Source: Leuconostoc lactis (GTDB lineage Bacteria > Bacillota > Bacilli > Lactobacillales > Lactobacillaceae). From it: a stretch of 64,000 bases of DNA. The notes beneath the pieces are model-generated. The model worked only from the letters and a program-made list of their open reading frames with translations, was not told where the DNA came from and made no database searches. Below, piece after piece: positions 25,226 through 33,961 of this stretch. Made by a program: the position numbers and the translations under genes. The number at the start of each line of letters is the position of its first letter. The first letter of the stretch is position 1. The stretch spans positions 752,501-816,500 of the forward strand of contig NZ_CP042420.1 of assembly GCF_007954625.1 (NCBI RefSeq), read 5' to 3'.

Positions 25226-25435
25226 TTAAACAGACCATTGGTTAGTTTGAAAATCGGTTAAAATGCGATCAAATTCTAAAATCTGTTCCTTGATTGGTAG
25301 ATGATACGCCTGATGGAAATCATCCCAAAGCTGTTGAACGCGTGCTGGCACGTGTTCCAGTGTCGTGTCACCCGTAGCTTGGCTATAAGCGTTACGGCTC
25401 CACTCTGCAATAATGTTGTATTCTTGTCCGAGCAT
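25226..25435 (-). CDS. Small hypothetical protein
   Basis: 69 residues, soluble, acidic, predicted largely helical (ARVQQLWDDFHQAYHLPIKEQILEFDRIL). AAAGG lies about 12 bases before the ATG. It is placed directly after a bidirectional terminator on its 3' side and ends the convergent pair with the GT8 gene, which supports it being a real gene. I do not recognise the family. Confidence 0.55.
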   Translation of the reverse strand: MLGQEYNIIAEWSRNAYSQATGDTTLEHVPARVQQLWDDFHQAYHLPIKEQILEFDRILTDFQTNQWSV

Positions 25436-25627
25436 AAAATGTCATACCTTTAGTGTAAAAAATTTAATTTATTAGATATCCAATATAACATATAAAATGA
25501 TACGTACCTATTTTTTTGCTTCCTAAAAGTAATAGGTTAGTATATTTCAAGTTAAATCAAATAATAATTTCATTTTATCATAGCGTTAAAAAGTTGCACA
25601 AGTGGTTTAATTTTTAAAATAATGAGC

Positions 25628-25656
25628 TTGTCATATTATTTTGGTTAGATTATAAT
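25628..25656 (+). promoter_or_regulatory. Promoter of the oligopeptide-binding protein gene
   Basis: TTGTCA (25628-25633), 17-base spacer, TATAAT (25651-25656); close to consensus. The AT-rich gap 25440-25627 holds no other feature I can support. Confidence 0.8.
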
Positions 25657-25688
25657 TAGTTTTATTAAGTAATAAGGAAATGGGATGT

Positions 25689-27323
25689 ATGAAAAATTGG
25701 CAAAAATATGCAGCGGGCGGCGCAGTCGTGGTCGTTGCATTGGTAGGAACACGCGCTGCAGGTCTCTGGGGCACATCACAAGCAAAAGATAGTCAGGTGT
25801 TGCACTTTTCACTGCCAACACCATTAAACGGATTAGATACTGCAACCGTCACGGATGAGTATTCAATGGATATTGTTGGTAATGCTGGAGAGGGTCTGAT
25901 GCGTGCTGATAAAAACGGTACGCCACAACCCGCACAAGCAAAGTCGGTTAAAGCGTCTGCTGATGGTAAAACTTGGACCATCACTTTGCGACCAGACTTG
26001 AAGTGGTCAGATGGTTCAGCATTAACAGCGAATGATTTTGTTTATGGTTGGCAACGCGCTAACGATCCGGCAACGAAGTCGGAATATGCGTATTTGTATA
26101 GTGGCATTAAAAATGCCGATAAAATCCAAAGCGGTGACGCTGACAAGAAAACTTTGGGCATTAGCGCTAAAGGCAACGTTTTGACCGTCACCTTAGAAAA
26201 ACCACTCCCGCAGTTTGAAAGTCTATTGACCTTCCCAACATTTTTCCCACAGCAGCAAAAGTTTGTGGAAAAGCAGGGCAAGCAATTTGCCACCACTGCG
26301 GCCAAGTCTTTGTATAACGGACCATACAAGTTTGAAGGTTGGCAAGGGACGAACAACCAATTTAAGCTTGTGAAAAATGAGCATTATTGGGATGCCAAAA
26401 ATGTTAAAACACCAGAAATTGATTTCCAAGTCATTCAAAAACCCGAAGTGGCTGTGCAAATGTACAAGACTGGGAAGTTAGATGCAGCGCTAGTGAATAC
26501 ACCGCAGTTAGCACAGGCCAACAAAAACAATAAAGGCTATCGCGTCACACCACAAGCGACAACTGTTTATTTGGCTTATAACCAAAGCGGTAGCGTGAAG
26601 GCCCTGACGAATGCTAAAATCCGACAAGCGTTGAATTTGGCGACAAATCGTTCTGAGTTGAACTCACAAGTGCTATCTGGCACGTCAACAGCAGCAAATT
26701 CCTTTACACCAAAGGGCTTGAGTCAAGCTAACGGAGAAGATTTTGCAACGTATGCCAAGCAAGATTATGCATATAACCCAACTAAGGCGCGCGAATTGTT
26801 CAAGGAAGGACTGGCTGAACTTGGGGTCAACGCTGTCACGTTGGAAATTGAAGCAGACACTGACCGTGTGGCTAATGCCAAAGATGTCGTGAACTACTTG
26901 CAAGGCCAGTGGATCAAAACATTACCAGGTTTGACCGTGACCCAAAAGTTTGTGCCATTTAAGCAACGTTTGCAGGATGGTAGTAATAAGAACTTCCAAG
27001 TGATGCTGACGCAGTGGGGTGCTGATTACGCTGAACCAACAACCTTCTTGGATTTGGCAGCCACTGACAACCCGAACAACTATAATCACAATAGCACACC
27101 GGCCTATGATGCCTTGTTAGCAAAGGCTAAGGGTGTTGATGCGACTGACGATAAGCAACGGTCGGCGGATGAGTTGGGATTGGAAAAAATTATCCATGAA
27201 CAAGCATTGTTGAACCCGCTTTATTATCAGGCACAACCAGAATTGGTTAATCCAAACGTTAAGGGCTTCTACCACCATGCGGTAGGAGTACCACTTGATT
27301 TCAAGACGGCTGTGCGCCAATAA
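25689..27323 (+). CDS. Peptide ABC transporter substrate-binding protein (OppA-like)
   Basis: 544 residues from ATG 25689; AAGGA at 25674-25678 overlaps an earlier ATG (25680), which makes 25689 the likelier start. SBP family 5 segments: SDGSALTANDFVYGWQR, YNGPYKFEGW, KNEHYWDAKNVKTPEIDFQVI, IRQALNLATNR and VMLTQWGADYAEP. Binds extracellular oligopeptides. The N-terminal hydrophobic stretch (AAGGAVVVVALVGTRAAGLWG) has no lipobox Cys, so it would be anchored by an uncleaved helix or secreted instead of lipidated. No permease or ATPase genes accompany it. Ends with a strong terminator. Confidence 0.9.
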   Translation: MKNWQKYAAGGAVVVVALVGTRAAGLWGTSQAKDSQVLHFSLPTPLNGLDTATVTDEYSMDIVGNAGEGLMRADKNGTPQPAQAKSVKASADGKTWTITLRPDLKWSDGSALTANDFVYGWQRANDPATKSEYAYLYSGIKNADKIQSGDADKKTLGISAKGNVLTVTLEKPLPQFESLLTFPTFFPQQQKFVEKQGKQFATTAAKSLYNGPYKFEGWQGTNNQFKLVKNEHYWDAKNVKTPEIDFQVIQKPEVAVQMYKTGKLDAALVNTPQLAQANKNNKGYRVTPQATTVYLAYNQSGSVKALTNAKIRQALNLATNRSELNSQVLSGTSTAANSFTPKGLSQANGEDFATYAKQDYAYNPTKARELFKEGLAELGVNAVTLEIEADTDRVANAKDVVNYLQGQWIKTLPGLTVTQKFVPFKQRLQDGSNKNFQVMLTQWGADYAEPTTFLDLAATDNPNNYNHNSTPAYDALLAKAKGVDATDDKQRSADELGLEKIIHEQALLNPLYYQAQPELVNPNVKGFYHHAVGVPLDFKTAVRQ

Positions 27324-27330
27324 AAAATGA

Positions 27331-27369
27331 AAAAAGAACAGGTTGCGTTATCGCGACCTGTTCTTTTTT
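27331..27369 (+). terminator. Terminator after the oppA-like gene
   Basis: 13-bp stem AGAACAGGTTGCG / CGCGACCTGTTCT with TTAT loop, flanked by A-run and T6. Confidence 0.9.
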
Positions 27370-27483
27370 CAGGATAAGAAAAACCATGCTAACCCAATTG
27401 TTAACATGGCTGCTGCAATCGTAATGACCGCTTTTCCTTTAAGCGGCCAAAACGATTGCGCGATACATTGCTGTATGACTCAA
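27369..27483 (-). pseudogene. Possible remnant of a small membrane-protein gene
   Basis: On the minus strand AAAGGGGGTC precedes a TTG (27483) that reads only 14 codons before a stop, while an overlapping frame encodes FWPLKGKAVITIAAAML and a hydrophobic tail ending in FFLS. The two would form one small membrane peptide if a one-base frameshift is assumed. Weak evidence; the rest of the 27370-27628 gap shows nothing else besides the leader of the next gene. Confidence 0.2.
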
Positions 27484-27606
27484 AAGTTATGACCCCCTTT
27501 CCTAGATTGTTTACAGTGTACAAGTTCATGCCGTTAAAATCAAATCATTTGCTTGAGATGAGTTTGTTATAATGAAAGATATAAAGTTAAAAAATGGAGG
27601 CACGGC

Positions 27607-27639
27607 GTGACGAACACGCCCATGATCGATGATAAATAA
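27607..27639 (+). CDS. Short upstream ORF overlapping the nucleoside hydrolase start
   Basis: GGAGG (27596-27600) is 6 bases from a GTG (27607) that opens a 10-codon ORF (MTNTPMIDDK) whose stop lies 11 bases inside the following gene. The hydrolase ATG itself has no Shine-Dalgarno, so translation may be coupled through this uORF. Confidence 0.35.
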   Translation: MTNTPMIDDK

Positions 27640-28582
27640 AATACCGGTAATTTTTGATACAGATCCAGGGATTGATGATGCGGCGGCACTCACGGTGCTG
27701 TTAACGGATGATCGTTTTGACGTGAGGTTAATCACTGCCGTTGCTGGTAACGTCTCTGTGGATAAAACAACCAAAAATGTTCTAAAATTAACCCATTTCT
27801 TTAACCGGCCAGATGTTACGGTTGCGCGTGGTGCGGCAAAACCACTCGTGAAAGCCTATCAAGATGCGGCTAATATTCATGGTGTCGATGGCTTGGCTGG
27901 GTATCACTTTGCCGAACCAACCACTAAAACCGTGTCCCTATCAGCGGTTGAGGCGATGCGGGCAACGTTGCTGGCGAGTGATGAAAAAATCACTTTGGTC
28001 GCTGTTGGCGCCTATACAAATATTGCCATGTTACTCCAAAGCTATCCAGAAGTAACCGATAAAATTGCGCGTATTGTGGTGATGGGTGGCAGTTTATCCG
28101 GTGGTAATATGACGTCTGTTGCTGAATTTAATGTTTTCACGGATCCAGATGCAGCCAAAATCGTGTTTAATAGTGGGTTAGATGTGACCATGATTGGTTT
28201 GGACGTCACGCTAAAGGCGCTGCTGACGGCTGAATCAATGGCAACACTTGCGGCGATGAACAAAACGGGTGAAATGCTAACGGCGTTGTTTAATGCCTAT
28301 GGGGATGGTGCCATGGCAACAGGAAAACCCATGCATGATGTGAACACGTTATTTTATTTACTTTCACCGGAAAAGTACACAATTAAGGACTATTGGATTG
28401 ATGTGGTGACTGAAGGACCAGCCATCGGGGCGACAGTGGCAGATAGCCATGCGAGAACCCATACGACCACGAATGTCCATGTGGCGACCGACATTGATGT
28501 GGCTGCCCTTAATGCGTGGTATTTATTAGAAATTGCGCAAATTAATGATGCGGCTGTGAATGCTGGAAAGCTTGAAAATTAG
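27629..28582 (+). CDS. Inosine-uridine-preferring nucleoside hydrolase family protein
   Basis: 317 residues of the IunH fold. N-terminal PVIFDTDPGIDDAAAL is the calcium-binding D-T-D-P-G-x-D-D signature; GVDGLAGYHF, AVGAYTNIAMLL and VVMGGSLSGGNMTSVAEFNVFTDPDAA follow in order, and MHDVNTLFYLL carries the late active-site His-Asp. It hydrolyses ribonucleosides to base and ribose for purine/pyrimidine salvage. The only strong Shine-Dalgarno serves the upstream ORF at 27607. A second family member is at 60996-61952. Confidence 0.92.
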   Translation: MINKIPVIFDTDPGIDDAAALTVLLTDDRFDVRLITAVAGNVSVDKTTKNVLKLTHFFNRPDVTVARGAAKPLVKAYQDAANIHGVDGLAGYHFAEPTTKTVSLSAVEAMRATLLASDEKITLVAVGAYTNIAMLLQSYPEVTDKIARIVVMGGSLSGGNMTSVAEFNVFTDPDAAKIVFNSGLDVTMIGLDVTLKALLTAESMATLAAMNKTGEMLTALFNAYGDGAMATGKPMHDVNTLFYLLSPEKYTIKDYWIDVVTEGPAIGATVADSHARTHTTTNVHVATDIDVAALNAWYLLEIAQINDAAVNAGKLEN

Positions 28583-28658
28583 GCTTTTTTCAGGTATTCT
28601 AGTATTAGTTGTAATTGGCGCTTTTTGTGCTGCAAAAACTTGAAAACGGAGTAAGAAA

Positions 28659-29378
28659 TTGACAGTCGATGAGTTTGTTTCAGCTTTGAAAAACGCTGGT
28701 ATCCAGTTAACTGAAAATCAAATCCAACAATTTGAACAATATTTTGAAATGTTGGTGGCCACGAATGCGCATGTGAACCTCACAGCGATCACGGAAAAAA
28801 AGGATGTGTACTTAAAACACTTCTACGATTCTTTGACGGTGGCGCAATATGAGAAAGACCTTCAGCAGACGACTGGGACGCTGATTGATGTGGGCACGGG
28901 GGCAGGTTTCCCATCACTACCACTTAAAATTGCCTTTCCAAACTTGCAAATTACCATGGTTGACGCGTTGCAAAAGCGCGTGAAATTCTTGCAAGATGTG
29001 GTCACAACGCTGGGTCTCACAGGCGTGACAATTGTGCATGGCCGTGCAGAAGATATTGGTCAAGACCCAAAGTACCGTGAACAATTTGACTATGCCACGG
29101 CACGGGCTGTGGCACGGACGAGTGTTCTGGCTGAATACACCTTGCCGTTTGTGAAAATTGGTGGGGAATTCTTGGTGATGAAGGGTTCTGCTGCAGAGCA
29201 AGAACTAGCGGATGGCCAAAAAGCCTTAGCCACGTTAGGTGGTCAGTTACGTGAGTCATTTGAATTCACGCTGCCTAATGGTGATACACGCTACGTGCAA
29301 ATTGTTGATAAAAATAAAAAAACACCAAAGAAGTATCCACGACAAGCTGGTACCCCTAGCAAAAAACCGATTGGATAA
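28659..29378 (+). CDS. rsmG: 16S rRNA (guanine527-N7)-methyltransferase
   Basis: 239 residues, standard RsmG/GidB size. FEMLVATNAHVNLTAITEKKDVYLKHFYDSL is the family hallmark; TLIDVGTGAGFPSLPLKIAFPNL is the SAM motif I, and YATARAVARTSVLAEYTLPFVKIGGEFLVMKG closes the fold. Methylates G527 of 16S rRNA in the ribosome. TTG 28659 start with ACGGAG 8 bases upstream. First gene of the rsmG-parA-parB cluster that is usually near the chromosomal origin. Confidence 0.95.
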   Translation: MTVDEFVSALKNAGIQLTENQIQQFEQYFEMLVATNAHVNLTAITEKKDVYLKHFYDSLTVAQYEKDLQQTTGTLIDVGTGAGFPSLPLKIAFPNLQITMVDALQKRVKFLQDVVTTLGLTGVTIVHGRAEDIGQDPKYREQFDYATARAVARTSVLAEYTLPFVKIGGEFLVMKGSAAEQELADGQKALATLGGQLRESFEFTLPNGDTRYVQIVDKNKKTPKKYPRQAGTPSKKPIG

Positions 29379-29454
29379 TCTTAAAAACGCTTGGCGCCGA
29401 TGCGTGCCGATCGGAACAAATAATTAGTGTTGACAGAAAGGACGTCAAAACCAA

Positions 29455-30216
29455 ATGGCACAAATAATCGCATTAGCCAACCAAAAAGGTGGCGTCGGCA
29501 AAACGACGACGAGTGTAAACGTAGGTGCGGCGCTTGCCCAGGCCGGACAACGTGTTTTACTTGTGGATATTGATGCGCAAGGGAACGCAACCAGTGGTTC
29601 AGGCATTGATAAATCAGAACTTGAACGTGATAGTTATGATGTCATCGTTGATGGTGCGCCGTTACACGAAGTGATTGTGCCAACGGATAACTATGATTTG
29701 GTACCAGCAACGATTCAATTATCAGGTGCTGAAATTGAACTAGCTGATAAAAAAGAACGTGAATATCGCCTCAAAGCCGCACTTGCCACAGTGGCTGATG
29801 ATTATGATTTCATTCTGATTGATAATCCACCAGCTTTAGGGTTATTGACGGTTAATGCTTTTACGGCAGCAGATGCCATTTTGATTCCGGTTCAAACGGA
29901 ATTTTATGCCTTAGAAGGTTTGGGACAGTTGCTCAACACCATTGAACTGGTGCGTCAGCAGTTTAATCCGGACTTAGATATTGCGGGTATCTTGTTGACA
30001 ATGTATGACGGCCGGACGAATTTAGCCAAGCAAGTTGCAGAAGAAGTCCGGAATTACTTTGGCGACAAAGTGTATGACACGGTGATTCCGCGCACGGTAC
30101 GGTTGAGTGAAGCGCCATCTTATGGCCAAGCAATTATTGATTTTGATCCACGTTCAGTTGGTGCACAAGTCTATACAGAACTGGCACAGGAGGTCTTGAA
30201 GCAATATGGCAACTAA
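29455..30216 (+). CDS. parA: Chromosome partitioning ATPase ParA/Soj
   Basis: 253 residues. Deviant Walker A KGGVGKTTTSVNVGAAL near residues 11-20, Walker A' VLLVDIDAQGNATSG, Walker B DFILIDNPPALGLLT, and the C-terminal VIPRTVRLSEAPSYGQ pattern are diagnostic. ParA binds DNA non-specifically and is stimulated by ParB to position origins. It overlaps parB by 11 bases, a typical operon arrangement. Confidence 0.95.
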   Translation: MAQIIALANQKGGVGKTTTSVNVGAALAQAGQRVLLVDIDAQGNATSGSGIDKSELERDSYDVIVDGAPLHEVIVPTDNYDLVPATIQLSGAEIELADKKEREYRLKAALATVADDYDFILIDNPPALGLLTVNAFTAADAILIPVQTEFYALEGLGQLLNTIELVRQQFNPDLDIAGILLTMYDGRTNLAKQVAEEVRNYFGDKVYDTVIPRTVRLSEAPSYGQAIIDFDPRSVGAQVYTELAQEVLKQYGN

Positions 30217-31105
30217 AAAAGGTGGTCTGGGAAAAGGACTCGGTGGCTTGTTCAATGCCAACAATGTGACGGAAGAAGCTTTAGAACATACCAAGTCAGT
30301 GACAAAAAAGGCGAGTGATACTGAGCAAGTTGAACGGTTGGCGTTAGATAAAATTATGCCTAATCCCTTTCAGCCACGGCATCATTTTGATGCGGCTAAG
30401 TTAAACGAACTCGCCAAGTCGATTAAGGCTTCTGGGGTGCTGACACCAATCATTGTGCGCCGTTTGGGACGCGAATACCAAATTATTGCGGGTGAACGAC
30501 GGGTGCGGGCCTCAAAGTTGGCCGGCCTAACGACAATTAGCGCCATTGTTCGGACAGTTGATGACGAGACGATGGCGGCAGTGGCTTTGATTGAAAACTT
30601 GCAGCGCGATGATTTGGATGCGATTGAAGAAGCGCAAGCTTACCAAGCATTAATGACGCAGCTGCAATTGACGCAAGCACAAGTTGCTGAAAAGGTTGGT
30701 AAAGAACGGACAACTGTGGCCAATGCTGTCAGATTGTTGAATTTACCAACGTCAGTCCAAGATTTGGTGCAAGCCGGTGAGTTATCAATGGGACAAGCAC
30801 GGGCCATTTTGGGCTTGAAGGCGAAGTCGCAAATTGAAAAAACCGCTGCGCTTGTTGTGGCACGACAATTAAGTGTTCGCCAAGTCGAAGCGCTCGTGAA
30901 GCAAATGAATGCGGGTGCTAGTGACAAACCAGAAAAGGTTGTGTCGCCTTATGTTGTGGCTATTGCCTCACAATTAGAAGAAAAATTTGGGACAAAAGTC
31001 AAAGTCAATGCCGGTGCTAAAGGTAACGGGAAAATTGAAATTAACTATGTTTCTAACGATGATTTGAATCGCATTTTAGATTTATTAGACATTGAGGTCG
31101 AGTAA
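30206..31105 (+). CDS. parB: Chromosome partitioning protein ParB/Spo0J
   Basis: 299 residues. KKGGLGKGLGGLF is the ParA-interacting N terminus; IMPNPFQPRHHFD, SGVLTPIIVRR and YQIIAGERRVRASKLAGLTTISAIVR form the ParB/Srx CTPase domain with the GERRxRA box; the helix-turn-helix LTQAQVAEKVGKERTTVANAVRLLNLP binds parS. I did not find a canonical parS (TGTTTCACGTGAAACA) in the window by eye. Confidence 0.95.
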   Translation: MATKKGGLGKGLGGLFNANNVTEEALEHTKSVTKKASDTEQVERLALDKIMPNPFQPRHHFDAAKLNELAKSIKASGVLTPIIVRRLGREYQIIAGERRVRASKLAGLTTISAIVRTVDDETMAAVALIENLQRDDLDAIEEAQAYQALMTQLQLTQAQVAEKVGKERTTVANAVRLLNLPTSVQDLVQAGELSMGQARAILGLKAKSQIEKTAALVVARQLSVRQVEALVKQMNAGASDKPEKVVSPYVVAIASQLEEKFGTKVKVNAGAKGNGKIEINYVSNDDLNRILDLLDIEVE

Positions 31106-31106
31106 T

Positions 31107-31313
31107 ATGGTGCAACCATTAGACTACAAGTTAAATGACGTTGTTGAAATGAAAAAGCCACACGCTTGCGGTGCCAATGCTTGGCGTATTACCCGCGTAG
31201 GTGCGGATATTAAGTTGAGCTGCACGCAGTGTGGCCGTGGCATTATGATGTCACGCTTTGACTTCAATAAACGTTTAAAGAAAATTTTACACTCAGCAGA
31301 TACTGAGATGTAA
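31107..31313 (+). CDS. DUF951 family protein (YyaB-like)
   Basis: 68 residues from ATG 31107, directly after the parB stop with GAGGTCGAG upstream. It contains MKKPHACGANAWRI and SCTQCGRGIMMSR: the Cys residues suggest a small metal-binding fold. DUF951 proteins lie between parB and ychF in many Firmicutes; function unknown. Confidence 0.88.
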   Translation: MVQPLDYKLNDVVEMKKPHACGANAWRITRVGADIKLSCTQCGRGIMMSRFDFNKRLKKILHSADTEM

Positions 31314-31389
31314 TGGGTTTGATTAAGAAAGGAAACGTGCTCCAAAGATGCTAACGATGACGTGGGCATCTTTGTCACATACTTAAGAT

Positions 31390-32490
31390 ATGGCACTTAC
31401 TGCTGGAATCGTCGGCTTACCAAACGTCGGCAAATCAACACTTTTTAATGCAATCACTAAAGCGGGCGCCGAAATGGCGAACTATCCCTTTGCGACGATT
31501 GAACCTAACGTGGGGATGGTTGAAGTCCCAGATGATCGTTTAGCACGGATTCAAGAACTCGTACCTGCTGATAAGATCATTCCAACAACGTTTGAATTTA
31601 CTGATATTGCTGGTATTGTAAAAGGGGCTTCACAAGGTGAAGGCTTGGGGAACAAGTTCTTAGAAAATATTCGTCAAGTGAACGCCATTGTGCACGTAGT
31701 GCGTGCGTTTGATGGCGATGACATTATTCACGTTAATGGGGTAGTTAATCCATTAGACGATATTGATACCATTAACACCGAGTTGATCTTGGCCGATTTG
31801 GAAACAGTGGAAAAGCGCTACGCAAAAGTTGCGCGTGCAGCCAAAGGGCAAGATAAAGATGCCAAAGCGGAATTTGCCGTTTTGGAAAAAATCAAGCCAG
31901 TGTTAGAAGCCGGCAAGTCAGTCCGTTCAATCACGTTTAATGATGATGAACAAAAAATCGTCAAAGGATTATTCCTATTAACGACGAAGCCTGTCTTGTA
32001 TGTTGCCAACTTAGCAGAAGACGACATGGCTGATCCAGAAAGTTCAAAGTACTTTAATGACATTAAAGCCTTTGCGGCAAGTGAAGGCGCGGATGTGATT
32101 GGTTTATCAGCTAGTGCAGAAGAAGAAATTGCCCAATTAGCTGATGAAGATAAGGCTGAATTCTTAGAAATGGCTGGGGTCACAGAGCCAGGCTTGAACA
32201 AGTTGATTCGGGCTGCTTATCATTTGTTGGACTTGCGGACATTCTTTACTGCTGGTGGTAAGGAAACACGCGCCTGGACATTTAAAGCAGGGATGAAGGC
32301 ACCACAAACTGCTGGTGTGATTCATTCCGACTTTGAACGTGGTTTTATTCGTGCCGAAACAATCGCTTTTGATGACCTAGATACTTTGGGTTCAGTTAAA
32401 GCGGTGAAAGAAGCGGGTAAGTTACGTTCAGAAGGTAAAGAATATGTTGTCAATGATGGCGACATTATCGAATTTAGATTTAACGTGTAA
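31390..32490 (+). CDS. ychF: Ribosome-binding ATPase/GTPase YchF (OLA1 family)
   Basis: 366 residues, normal YchF length. G1 GLPNVGKSTLFNAIT (7-21), G3 FTDIAGIVKGASQGEGLGNKFL, the NLAE (N-x-x-E) in place of NKxD which marks ATP preference, and the C-terminal TGS domain (ETRAWTFKAGMKAPQTAGVIHSDFERGFIRAET). The ATG 31390 lacks a Shine-Dalgarno; AAAGGA at 31328-31333 lies before a 12-codon ORF (ATG 31348) that stops 3 bases ahead of ychF, so coupling is possible. Confidence 0.95.
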   Translation: MALTAGIVGLPNVGKSTLFNAITKAGAEMANYPFATIEPNVGMVEVPDDRLARIQELVPADKIIPTTFEFTDIAGIVKGASQGEGLGNKFLENIRQVNAIVHVVRAFDGDDIIHVNGVVNPLDDIDTINTELILADLETVEKRYAKVARAAKGQDKDAKAEFAVLEKIKPVLEAGKSVRSITFNDDEQKIVKGLFLLTTKPVLYVANLAEDDMADPESSKYFNDIKAFAASEGADVIGLSASAEEEIAQLADEDKAEFLEMAGVTEPGLNKLIRAAYHLLDLRTFFTAGGKETRAWTFKAGMKAPQTAGVIHSDFERGFIRAETIAFDDLDTLGSVKAVKEAGKLRSEGKEYVVNDGDIIEFRFNV

Positions 32491-32554
32491 GCATCACGAC
32501 GCGACGTGATGAAGCGGCGTGATGCCGCGTACATAATTGCCGGAGGAAGCAAAA

Positions 32555-33259
32555 ATGTCAGAAGAAAAACAGCGACTAACGAAAAAAAATGAAGATTTTA
32601 TGTTTCACTTTAAAAAATTATTGGCACAAAACGGCCAATTGTCGCCCGAAAAAATTGAATCAGTGACAAATGAAGTCACTGAAAAATTACTTGAAGCACA
32701 ACGAACTGGGACAACAGCTGCTCAATTGTATGGGACACCTACACAAGCGGTCGCACAGTTCCTTGATCCCAAGCAAACAGCGCGCAAGTTGCATGAGTAT
32801 AAGTTCTGGGAATTAGCACTTGATACGTCAATGGCAATTTTGATGTTATTTGCTGGTGTTTTTGGATTGTCATTATTCTTTTCAAAGCAAGCAGGTGGTC
32901 AAGGTGCCGGTATTGTCTCACTCTTGTTGATTGCGTTCTTGGGTGGTTCACTTTACACGGCGGTTGTGTTGAAGTTAACGCCTAATCCAAAAGCACAAAC
33001 AGCGGAACCAAAATCACGACGCTGGTTGTATCTTGGCCTAGCGTTAGTGGCTTGGGTCGTTGGCTTTATCGTTCTTGGTTTGTTACCACCAGTGATTAAT
33101 CCAACTTTGCCACCAGTGGCTTACATCGTTGTTGCGGCTGTGGCTTATGGTGTTTTCCGTTGGAATCGACAACAAGCTGGCCTAAAGGGTGGTGGTTTCT
33201 TAGCCATTAGCCTATTATCTCAGCAAGCCCGTTTAGAGGCTGCCCAAACTAAGAAGTAG
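32555..33259 (+). CDS. DUF1129 family membrane protein
   Basis: 234 residues from ATG 32555 (CGGAGGA upstream). A charged helical N-terminal half of about 90 residues (KNEDFMFHFKKLLAQNGQLSPEKIESV) precedes four to five membrane helices. This matches the DUF1129 proteins found after ychF in lactic acid bacteria. Function unknown. It is followed by a two-component system with a 12-base gap and may share its transcript. Confidence 0.75.
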   Translation: MSEEKQRLTKKNEDFMFHFKKLLAQNGQLSPEKIESVTNEVTEKLLEAQRTGTTAAQLYGTPTQAVAQFLDPKQTARKLHEYKFWELALDTSMAILMLFAGVFGLSLFFSKQAGGQGAGIVSLLLIAFLGGSLYTAVVLKLTPNPKAQTAEPKSRRWLYLGLALVAWVVGFIVLGLLPPVINPTLPPVAYIVVAAVAYGVFRWNRQQAGLKGGGFLAISLLSQQARLEAAQTKK

Positions 33260-33271
33260 AAGGAGCCGAAG

Positions 33272-33961
33272 ATGAAGATTTTAGTTGTCGACGATGATAT
33301 TGAAATTGCTGAATTACTTGAAATTTATCTCAAAAATGAAGGCTATGAACCTATCATGGCAACTGATGGTAAAGAAGCACTTTCAAAGCTCAATACCAAT
33401 CCGGATATTGCGTTGATGATTCTGGATGTCATGATGCCAAATATGAATGGTTTGGAAGTGGTCAAGACAGTACGTAAAGATAGTCGGATTCCAATTTTGA
33501 TGTTGTCTGCCAAGTCAGGGGATATGGATAAGATTCAGGGTTTGATTACTGGGGCTGATGATTATGTGACGAAGCCATTTAATCCGTTGGAAGTGATGGC
33601 TCGTGTCCGGTCACTTTTGCGTCGTGCGGAAAATGCTGTGCAAGATCAAACACCGGATGTCTTAGATATTGGGTCATTGATCATTAATAAAGATAGCCAC
33701 GAAGTGAAGACATCTGATGGCGATTTAGTCAATTTGACAGCGTTGGAATTTGGTATTTTGTATCTTTTGGCGTCACACCCAAATCGTGTCTTTTCAGCAG
33801 ATGATATTTTTGAACGCGTTTGGCAACAAGAATCAGTTGTGTCGGCAAAAACGGTCATGGTTCACGTGTCCCATTTACGTGATAAGATTGAAGAAGCAAC
33901 GAACGGAGATCAAGTTATTCAAACCGTTTGGGGCGTTGGCTATAAGATTGAAGTAAATTAA
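33272..33961 (+). CDS. OmpR-family response regulator
   Basis: 229 residues. Receiver domain with acidic pair D7-D8, phosphoacceptor D52 (MILDVMMP), and K in DYVTKPFNP; C-terminal winged helix (NLTALEFGILYLLASHPNRVFSADDIFERVW ... VSHLRDKIEE ... QTVWGVGYKIE). Sequence style resembles VanR-like regulators of Firmicutes. Its TAA overlaps the kinase ATG by one base. Targets unknown. Confidence 0.93.
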   Translation: MKILVVDDDIEIAELLEIYLKNEGYEPIMATDGKEALSKLNTNPDIALMILDVMMPNMNGLEVVKTVRKDSRIPILMLSAKSGDMDKIQGLITGADDYVTKPFNPLEVMARVRSLLRRAENAVQDQTPDVLDIGSLIINKDSHEVKTSDGDLVNLTALEFGILYLLASHPNRVFSADDIFERVWQQESVVSAKTVMVHVSHLRDKIEEATNGDQVIQTVWGVGYKIEVN

